This document shows positions 55,675 to 64,000 of a DNA stretch of 64,000 nucleotides, piece after piece; the stretch's first letter is position 1, and each line of letters opens with the position of its first letter. A model generated the notes under the pieces. That model worked only from the letters and a program-made list of their open reading frames with translations. It did no database searches and was not told where the DNA came from. This DNA comes from Linum tenue (taxonomy: Eukaryota; Streptophyta; Magnoliopsida; Malpighiales; Linaceae): the NCBI GenBank assembly GCA_946122785.1, contig CAMGYJ010000002.1, forward strand, positions 25,394,492-25,458,491. The letters run 5' to 3'. The position numbers were made by a program, and so were the translations under genes.

Positions 55675-58600
55675 TAGGGCTGTCACTCGGTCGGTTTCGG
55701 TTTAACCGAAAACCGAAATCTCGGTTTTCGGTTAAACCGAGACCTAACCTGTGTCCACCGGCCACCGACCGAAGCAGACGACTCGGTTATCCGAAAACCG
55801 ACCGGCCGCTTTCGGTTAAAGGCCGGTTAAACCGTCCACACCGAAAAGGAGCAGGCCGGTTCGGTTTGATGGGCTAACCGACCGAAAACCGGAATGAACC
55901 GATTGGAAACCGAAATAAACCGACCGTCAGAACCTAAAAACCGACCGCCAAGACCGAAAACCGACCCTAAACCGGTCAAAACCGATCGGACAGCAAGGGA
56001 AAAAAACTAAAATGGCCTAAAATTAAAATCTCAAACCTACATTTCAATTCGTTTTGCACCGAAAATACATCTAAATTAGCAATTTAATGTCTCATATTCA
56101 TTAATTCAGCAACATAAACTCCACAAATCACAATAAGTCCACTAGATAACAACAAATCAACAACACATCATAAACAATCTATCATCACTTATCACCGGCC
56201 TTAGAAGAACCAACATCTGCATAACCCTGTTCCTTCAATACGTCCCTCAAGTCATGACCATAATCGTCATATCCATCCTGCTCATACTCTTCCTCCGGTG
56301 CATCTTCTTCACCATCCTGCTCATTCTCCACTGGAATGTTGAGGCTTGCATCTGTATTGCCAACATTGCCAGTATTCGTTGCACTTTCCATTCTAGTTTG
56401 GAAAGTGACATTAACTGAGTAAGAAAAAAAAGGAAAACAAAGTGTTAGTACTTTCCAAAGTGTTAGTACATTGAATCAGGTGAAAAGAAGACAAAAACCT
56501 GAACAATAAGAGAGTTTGAGAAACTCACTACTTTCCAAAGTCAAATTCTCTTCATCATCTTCCTTGTCGTCGATCTCCCTGGATCCGGGATACCTTATCC
56601 AATCCTCGGCACAAATCAATGCCTCCACCATTAGGTCGCTCAAAGAGGACCTGAATGGACTGAGAATCCGCCCGCCACAACTGAATGTTGCCTCTGAGGC
56701 AACAGAAGAGATAGGAACAGCTAGGACATCCTTAGCCATCTCAGCAACAATCGGATAGATTCCAGAGTGTCGAGACCACCAATCCAAAATGTCAAACTTT
56801 GCATCATCACTTTCTTCATTGATACCATCGGTTTGACATTTCAAATAGATGTCAAGCTCAGCAGAGCTACCTCCTGTTTCCAGCAGAAGTGCTTCCCTTT
56901 TTCTCTTTCTAAGCCTCTCCTCCAATAACTTAATCCGATCACCAGCACCATCAACAATACCCTCATCAACAATGTTATCATCAGTGGTAGCCTGAGATGC
57001 TAACTCTGATCCATACTTCCTCTTATAAATCTCAAACATCTGCCGCATCTCCCTTTTAATCCTAGTCTGAATTTCCCCTCCTTTGATACTTCCATAAATC
57101 ATTATCAACACTTCAGACACAAGATCAAGTTTACTTCTAGGATCAAGCACACATGCTATATAGATTAAATTATTCACCCGATGATTCTCCTCATTCATGA
57201 TAGGTGTGTCAAACCAATATTTTCGTACCTTTTCTTCAACCTTTTCTGCCATCCTTTGGAGCTCTTCACGCGGATCATTCTTCAATTCTTGAATGATGTC
57301 ATAAATTGGAACAAGTTTCTTGAAGAAAAGATGGATAGTCACATATTTAGTTCCTGTACAAATGAGAATAGAATACAGGAAATTAGACTTAAACAAACCA
57401 AAATTGTCAAATGTTCAAAATAAAATAAACAAATTGTCAAATTTCACTTACCTGAGACTAGGAGGGTAAAGTCATTAAAGACCTTCAGATACTTCATCAA
57501 CTTTCTAATCAGACTCCAATCATGTTCAGTTGGAAGACCACCTCTTGCGTCAATATAATCCCTGAAGGAATGGTCATGTATACTTGTATACAAAGTGGTA
57601 AACACTCCACCAAACCTTTCTGCTGCTTCTAACATGATATAGGTGGAGTTCCACCTGGTCGGTACATCCAAACACACCAATTTGGTAGAATCCAACTCCA
57701 GAAATTGCATACCAGTCTTGAACCTTGCCAACCTAGCTGGCGATGACCTCACCCATTTCACACAGTCCCGAATTCTATCCACAGCTCCTCCGATTACTTT
57801 CAATCCATCCTGCACTACCAGATTAATGATGTGTGCGACACATCGAAACTGCAGATACTTCCCATCCATCAAATCAAACCCCCACACCTTTAATTTCCTT
57901 CTCATGCAATCACTCACAATATCATTTGTAGGTGCATTGTCCATGGTCATGCAGAACAAATTCTTCACCTTCCATTCTTCAAGAATTTCTGCAAGCTTCT
58001 CTGCAATATCATTTCCTGTATGACTTGTGATCGGAACAAAGGAGATCACCTTCTTCTGCAACTTCCAATCACCTCCAACAAAGTGAGCAGTCACACACAT
58101 GAAATTTTTGTTGTTGTCAGAAGTCCACGTGTCTGTGGTGATTGAAACTCTGCCTTTGCTCTTTGATTCAAAAAACTCTATCAAATTCATCTTTTTCTCC
58201 AAGAATATATGAAAGCAATCATCTCTTATACCTCTCCTCCCAGGTATCTTAAAGAGTGGCTGAACCGTATGCATAAACTGCTTAAACCCGTCTCTTTCCA
58301 CAAAGCGAAAAGACAACTCATCCATTATAATCATCATGGCTAATGAATATCTTGCTTTTGCTTGATCAAATTTCCATAAAGCACTTACTTGACTACCATC
58401 TGCGGCCTGCAAGTTCAGAACAGTCTGATCCTTGGATGCTGCAACCTTAGCCAAACATTTGAGCCGATGGGTATTCATTGCAGAAGTGCCGTTCTTGGAT
58501 GGATGTGCTTTGATCATAGTGTGACAATGCTTGCACTCTCCAAACGGATATTCATTTTCCGCCACCCTCGTAAAGTCCTTCCAGCAATCAGCTGTACCTG

Positions 58601-60317
58601 CTGTCTCCAACCATTTCCCTAGATTGAAGGGATCTACAGGAGCTTTATTTGGAGCCGGATTAACCGTTTCTGCTGAAGGAGGCTCAGTAGCAGGTGTACT
58701 TCCACTACCGGCATGGGCGGGAGTCGATGCAATTGATGCCGATGCCGATGCCGACGGTTCAGCAGACTGAACAGGCCGACTCCCTGTACGTCCACCACGA
58801 CCCCGATTCTGAGTAGGAGGGGCTGAGGCACCCGCACCACCACGACCTCGAGGGGCCGGAGGTCTCCCACCACGAGAAGCAGTCTCAGCGGATGGTGCAC
58901 CTCGTCCACCACGTCCACCACGTGGAGCCGGAGGTCTCGCCCTACATCAAATTATCATCATCAATCATCATCAGCAACTAACAATCATCATTCGACATTC
59001 ATAATCAATCGCCCTAAATTCATTAATCATCATCAATCATCATCAGCAACTAACAATCAACAAGAACCGAATCCAACGCAAACAAACACCTTAGTTGTCT
59101 TCTACTCCCCCCCATATCTTAGACCAAAACAAATAGATACACAAGACCTTCGTCCGATAATATAAAACTACAACAAATGCTTACACAAATTAGGAAGTCC
59201 TGATAATTAGCTGTCTTCTACTCTTTATTCAATCAAAACTTTGGAAGGAAAAAAGACAAGAAACTACTACCTCACGACACAAAGTAGGCAGCAGAACAAA
59301 TTAGCCCAAACAAGCCACCAAAATTAGGAAGTCCTGATAATTAGCTGTCTTCTACTCTTTATTCAATCAGAACTCATTCAATTATTCAATCTAAAACCCC
59401 TAATCAACCGATTCAACCCTGCTGTTTTGGTCTTGGAAACCTGGGGGAAATTTTTTTTTCTTACATTCTCTCTTTCTTGACTGCTGCCTGCTGATGGAGG
59501 AATGGAGGCTGCCTGCTGGATGGTGGCGGACTAGAGAGACGGGGAAAATTTCAATGAAAATGTTGAAGATGAAGTCCAAGAAGTTCTGCAAAGGGATAAA
59601 CAGCAGTACTATTGAGTTATGGTCTTATGGATGCTGTGATTATATAGGGAAGTTAACCCAAACCACAAGAGATAAAGGAAAACCGAAATCATCAAAAAAG
59701 AGATAAAGGAAATCAAACCTGGGTAGAGGCGGGCGACGGCGGGCGACGTCTCGTCGAGGAAGGGGGCACTGGGTCGAGGCGGCCGACGGCGAGCGGCGTC
59801 GAGGAAGCGGGGACCTGGGTCGAGGAGTCCGGCGGCGAGGAAGCGCAGAGCTGGGTCGAGAAGAGGGCAGCGCCGGCGAGGAGTGGCGAGTGGAGCTCCG
59901 GCGTGGCGCGACGAGGGGAGCGCCGACGGCGAGCGGCTGCCGCAGGTGTTCTCTGCTCTGCTGGCCGGCGATGGCGTGCTGGTCTCCGAGGATTTCGCCA
60001 ATCGCCAGTAGAGGATGGAGGCGGCTGTGGACGAGAGGGATGGAGGCGGCTGTGGTCTGTGGACGATTCACGCGAGTCAGCGAGTGTAGGGTTGGGGGTC
60101 GATTCTCACTTCTCCAAAACGACGCCGTATCCATCGGTCGGTTAGAGGCGGTTAGCCGGTTAACCGGCTTCGGTTACTCGGCTAACCGCCTGGCTCCACC
60201 CAGCGTCCGCCAACCGACCGAGGCTGATTTCCTTCGGTTTTCGGTTAGCCGCTAACCGGCGGTTACCGGTTAGACCGGCCGGTTAGCCGCTAACCGAACA
60301 CCGAATTGACAGCCCTA
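55675..60317 (-). mobile_element. Coding hAT transposon, partner of the P450-carrying element
   Basis: Perfect 8-bp duplication TCTATATC (55667-55674, 60318-60325); ends TAGGGCTGTCA and the inverse TTGACAGCCCTA. Both subterminal blocks are dense in AACCG motifs, and both match the ends of the element 255-1389. It is 4643 bp long, with a multi-exon transposase on the minus strand. Confidence 0.92.
56476..58941 (-). CDS. hAT transposase (BED zinc finger), partial gene model
   Basis: Two main exons are clear: 58941-57452 and 57353-about 56476, joined by a GT-AG intron in phase 1 (VSG/TKYVTIHLF). The first starts behind an AG acceptor, so an upstream coding or leader exon, not located, must supply the start codon. 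Its first 110 residues are rich in Arg-Gly-Gly and Pro. The BED finger is CKHCHTMIKAHPSKNGTSAM followed by HRLKC; the core has SITTDTWTSDNN, MTMDNAPTND, CVAHIINL and DVPTRWNSTYIML; the hAT dimerisation domain is VAEMAKDVLAVPISSVASEA to CAEDWIR. The 3' end is unsettled: the second exon may stop at 56476 or be spliced to an acidic stretch ending at 56185, but phases did not match by eye. No internal stop occurs, so it may be functional. Confidence 0.82.
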
Positions 60318-60789
60318 TCTATATCCACATAAGAAACGAGTAGAAAATCAAAATCATGCCCATACCCGTTTGGGTTTCGGGTATCCACGGTTATCTATGG
60401 ATAATAATTTCTCTACATAACTCCAAGTTAACATTCACTCGTATTCTCACATTACGTAAGAGGAAAAGTACGACAATAATTCACTAGAATGAAGAAAATT
60501 AATTAAAACAACGCAATTTTATAAAAATATTATATTATATGCTAAATATAAAATATGTTAGATAAAAATAATAATTATTTCTAGACAAAATATATATGCA
60601 TGTGTATAATCGGGCGGGTTCGGGTTGGATAGTGAGAAATCCATGCCCACCCATTACCCGCAATATTTGGGTTCAGATTTTACACGTACCACTAAAAGTC
60701 CTTCGATTTCGGGTTTTACCCTACTCGATTAGGTCGGATTCGGGCGGATATCCACGATTACGGTTACTTTTGCCATCCCTAGTTTTACC

Positions 60790-61608
60790 TACCATATAGA
60801 AAAAAATTATTCTATTCTATTTTCTTACGGATGAGTATCACATGTGATGTACGTAGGCAGGGCGGGGTAGGCATGACTAGTACTCGCTCAAACTTGACCA
60901 GTTTTAATATGTTTTATTCACATCAAACTATATATTTTTCTCAAATAGCTTACAATTTTATTTTTATTATATAATGTTTTAGCTATAATAAAGTTGTAAA
61001 TATATTAGAGGTGATAACATTCATTTCTGGAATAAGTTAACTTCATTTAGCATTGTCCAACAAGGCTTTGGCTATGGTACTTATAGCTCATCTATAAAAA
61101 CATGCTCACGGGGCTGGGCACTCGGTTCTTTACGTCCGTTGGATGAATGCGGTGACAATTTATTTCTAAATTGCTATCACGTCCATCCAACGATCACGAA
61201 GAATCCAGTGCTCGATACAATGACTAGGGCTAGAAGTTTGATATCGGTATTTGGGATATACCGAATATTATACCATAGTTGTCAATGTTTGGTATTTATA
61301 GGATTGGGATTGAAATTCAATTTTGATTGTAATTCGATATTAGGGATTACGCGATTGGAATCGATATTATACCGAAATACCAAAAAATACCGAAATATAA
61401 ACTAATGTGTATTTTCACCGCTCTAGATAGGCTACCCTCACTCACTTTTATGAGTCATCAATCATTGAAATGCAAAATTAATTGTTTAGCCCATTGACCA
61501 CCTCGTTACTTTTCTGATTTCTCCCTCATAATTTGAGAACCCAAATCAATTCCATCAACTTTTCTTAGGTAGTTATACTCGGCCATAAACAAAGAACCGT
61601 AGCAAAGT
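60790..61608. other. Intergenic DNA
   Basis: AT-rich, without a supported gene. Near 61220-61440 the phrases ATATCGGTATTTGGGATATACCGA and GATATTATACCGAAATACC suggest a decayed MITE, but no target duplication was found. Confidence 0.4.
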
Positions 61609-61609
61609 C

Positions 61610-64000
61610 TTTTTTTTCTCCCAAAAATACTTCGTATTAAACGAACGAGATAATCAAGATACAAGATAGTTAACTGGCCGATTAGAGCCAAGTACGAAAA
61701 TAGAACCCTATCAAACTAGGGAACAATGAAATGACTTTTTTGGCCACCATATGGACCACCCTATTATGAGCACGACCAACAAAACAAACACTAGACAAGA
61801 GAAAACATTGCCTCAACACGTTGATCTCGCTCAAGATTGCCCCACCACGAGCATCCGAACACAAGTCCTCCTTCACCTTATCTAGGACCACTTGAGCATC
61901 ATCAGCGAAGATGACATCCTGTACACCCATCTCAAGAGCCCACCGAATCCCATCCCTCAAAGCAAGAAGCTCCACCAGGAAAGGGTCTTGGACATCCGGG
62001 TACAAAGAGGCATCCGCCCCAAGCAGCGTCCCTGAGACATCCTCCAAAACCCAACCCCCTGCACCATGAGAACCTGAACGAACGGCTCCATCAGTGAATA
62101 CCCACACCACCCCTCCCTATCCTGCACCCCACCCGGACCCTCCCTCAGCCCATTCCCAGGAGCAGGGAAAGATGCCAACCCACTCAAAGGCACCACCTTC
62201 CACTCCGCCACCTGCCTATTGAACTGAGAGAGCAACACGGCGGGTGTAAACAGTGTGGAGTAAAAAACCACCCAATTTCGAGCTTTCCATATACCCTAGA
62301 AGAGAGCAACGACTCGCATAAGCATTCCTCCCTCCAAACTTGGCTGATCAAGAAATCGTCGCCAGAAAACTTTAAATGAGTCAGAAATGAACTCATTTCG
62401 AAGAAAATCTAGCCCAGGTGCCTCCCAACATCCCCCAGCCAAACGACAATGAAAAAATAAATGCTCAGCAGATTCCTCCTCCCCTAAGCATGTGGGGCAC
62501 AGAAGGACCCCTTCCATTCCCCTTGCCGATAATGCTTCTCCTGTGGGAACCACTCTCTGCAATAGTTGCCAAAGGAAGAACTGAAATTTAGGAGGGACCA
62601 GGGCACTCCACACCTTACCACACAAGCCCAAATCCCAAATCGTAGGCCCTTGCTAAGCTTGAACTTCCCGACCCCGCCTAAGATCTGACGCTAGATGATA
62701 TCCTGACTGAACAGTGTAAGAACCATACATCTCATGGTGCCAGATCAGTCTATCATGAATCGGCACCCGTGGCAGAGGAATAGCCCGAATTTGAGCAACA
62801 GTACCGTTCTCAAAAAGATGACAAAGAACGTCCTCCCTCCACCTACCATCGTGATGGGAAATCAAGGAATCGACCGTCCCCTGAGCCCCTGCCATCTCTG
62901 GACGCAATGGAGGGGGGTTGGGGTGACAAGCAGGGACCCAATCCGAAGTGGCAATCGAGATCCTCTCCCCCGTCCCAACCTGCCAGTGCAACCCATGTTG
63001 TAGGAGCTCCCGACCATGTAGGATACCACGCCATCCCCATGAAGGAAGAGATCCCATAATAGCCTCTAAGAAAGAAGACTGGGGATAGTACTTACCTTTG
63101 AAAATGCGAGCAAGCATGCAATCATGATCAGTTAGTAAGCGCCATCCCAACTTAGCCAATAATGCCTGATTGAAATCCTTTAACCGACGGAAGGCCATCC
63201 CCCCCAGCCTTGCTCAGACAGAGGGTTTTCCAAGAGACCCAATGAATTTTATGCTCCCCTGAAGAAGCGAGCCATGTGTCTATCCAGATCTCTACACAAA
63301 GTTTCAGACAACCAAAAGCATGACATCGCATGAATGGGTAAACCATTCACAACTGCCTTCAACAGAACCTCTCTTGCCGACAATGAGAGACACTGACTTT
63401 TCCACCCTTGCAGCTGGCTTAAAATCCTCTCCTCGATGTAGCAAACCGTCTCTATCTTAGAGCGACCGACGAGAGCTGATAAGCCCAAATACTGGTCAGT
63501 GGCTCCCACAACACTAACACCAATAATGGACCTATGCTGCTCCCTTTCTTGTTGCTTAACGTTCTTACTAAAGTAGATAGCCGACTTTTCCAAGTTCACC
63601 TTCTGTCCACTGAATGCCTCATATCTAAGGCAAAATCTCCCTTAAGCTAGTACACTCTGATCCCGAAACTCGCAGAAACAGATAAGAATCATTTGCAAAA
63701 AATAAATGAGACACCACGGGACAACGAGGGCTTATACGAATGCATGTTAGAGACTTTCTAACAATAGCCTACCGAAGAAGCGCAACAAATCCTTTCGTAC
63801 AAAGTGCAAATAAAAGAGGAGAGAGCGGGTCTCCCCGATGCAAGCCACGAGAAGTTGCAAAATAGCCTGAAGGACGACGATTCATCATTACCGAAAAGGT
63901 TGAAGACGTAACACAAGGCCGGAGCCATTTAATCCATTGCGCACAAAAACCAAGTTTTTCAAGTAATGCAAATAAAAATGGCCATTCCACCCTATCATAA
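61610..64000 (-). mobile_element. Decayed LINE running off the window
   Basis: A short poly-T near 61610-61618 is the likely poly-A tail on the minus strand. From there the LINE ORF2 is met in reverse order up to the right edge. Several frameshifts and stops separate the pieces, so it is older than the other LINEs here. Confidence 0.8.
61682..63990 (-). pseudogene. LINE ORF2: reverse transcriptase, zinc knuckle, RNase H (broken)
   Basis: Pieces in order on the minus strand: reverse transcriptase end (63990-63769; WIKWLRPCVTSSTFSV, GLHRGDPLSPLLFAL, with His for Gln in the usual RQGDPLSP), thumb region (63599-63249, LEKSAIYFSKN, LSALVGRSK), FNQALLAKLGWRLL (63198-62653), zf-RVT (62631-62296; FFLWQLLQRVVPTGEAL, CPTCLGEEESAEHLFFHC) and RNase H (62110-61682; VFTDGAVRSGSHGAGGWV, FADDAQVVLD). 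Frame changes between pieces show it is dead. The FxDD polymerase motif is not within the visible part, and the endonuclease lies outside the window. Confidence 0.85.

Larger units (their letters stand above)
55590..60781. mobile_element. Outer hAT element holding a second hAT
   Basis: Starts TAGATGGCAATGG and ends TTTTGCCATCCCTA. Flanks GTTTTACT (55582-55589) and GTTTTACC (60782-60789), 7/8. Its own sequence (about 85 bp on the left, 460 on the right) carries CGGGTA motifs like the hAT at 47086-47708. No transposase. Confidence 0.78.

Noticed and set aside
61210..61440. A possible MITE with TACCGA/TCGGTA motifs
   Set aside because: Repeated motifs are visible, but terminal repeats match poorly and no target duplication was found.

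Overview
The window is nuclear DNA of a flowering plant, most likely a eudicot. The evidence is intron-containing plant genes (a plastid tryptophan synthase beta subunit, a plastid sugar-phosphate translocator, a DAWDLE-type FHA protein and a plant SGP1-type small GTPase) set in a dense layer of plant transposons (Ty3/gypsy Tat, a Cassandra TRIM carrying 5S sequence, hAT, Mutator-like elements, L1-type LINEs). The species cannot be named from the sequence alone.

Layout. 1-4.6 kb: nested DNA transposons; one hAT element (255-1389) carries a broken cytochrome P450 exon. 5.5-8.2 kb: a six-exon SGP1-like GTPase gene on the minus strand. 8.7-23.3 kb: a young Tat-lineage LTR retrotransposon (gag-pol on minus, an antisense extra ORF on plus), whose left LTR is split by a complete 4.1-kb hAT with an apparently intact transposase. 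24.98-39.45 kb: a stack of insertions: a small hAT holds a non-autonomous LTR retrotransposon, whose left LTR is cut by a LINE, which in turn is cut by a 3.66-kb solo LTR; a second truncated LINE sits near the right end. 40.0-43.8 kb: a ten-exon DAWDLE-like gene on minus. 44.9-48.4 kb: MITEs and a Cassandra TRIM that received a foldback Mutator-like element inside its 5S-like sequence and a hAT at the start of its right LTR. 48.9-51.1 kb: tryptophan synthase beta (plus). 52.2-55.2 kb: glucose-6-phosphate/phosphate translocator (minus), tail-to-tail with the former. 55.6-60.8 kb: a hAT inside a hAT, the inner one coding. 61.6 kb to the end: a decayed LINE running out of the window.

The four host genes have unrelated jobs: G-protein signalling, small-RNA biogenesis, tryptophan synthesis and plastid carbon import. 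Nothing suggests an operon or cluster. The coherent story is the transposons. Many insertion boundaries were resolved by exact target-site duplications, so the order of events can be read, and the P450-carrying element at 255-1389 shares both ends with the coding hAT at 55675-60317, which could supply its transposase. Exon coordinates were built by eye from splice signals, reading-phase continuity and family knowledge; no alignment or database search was run.
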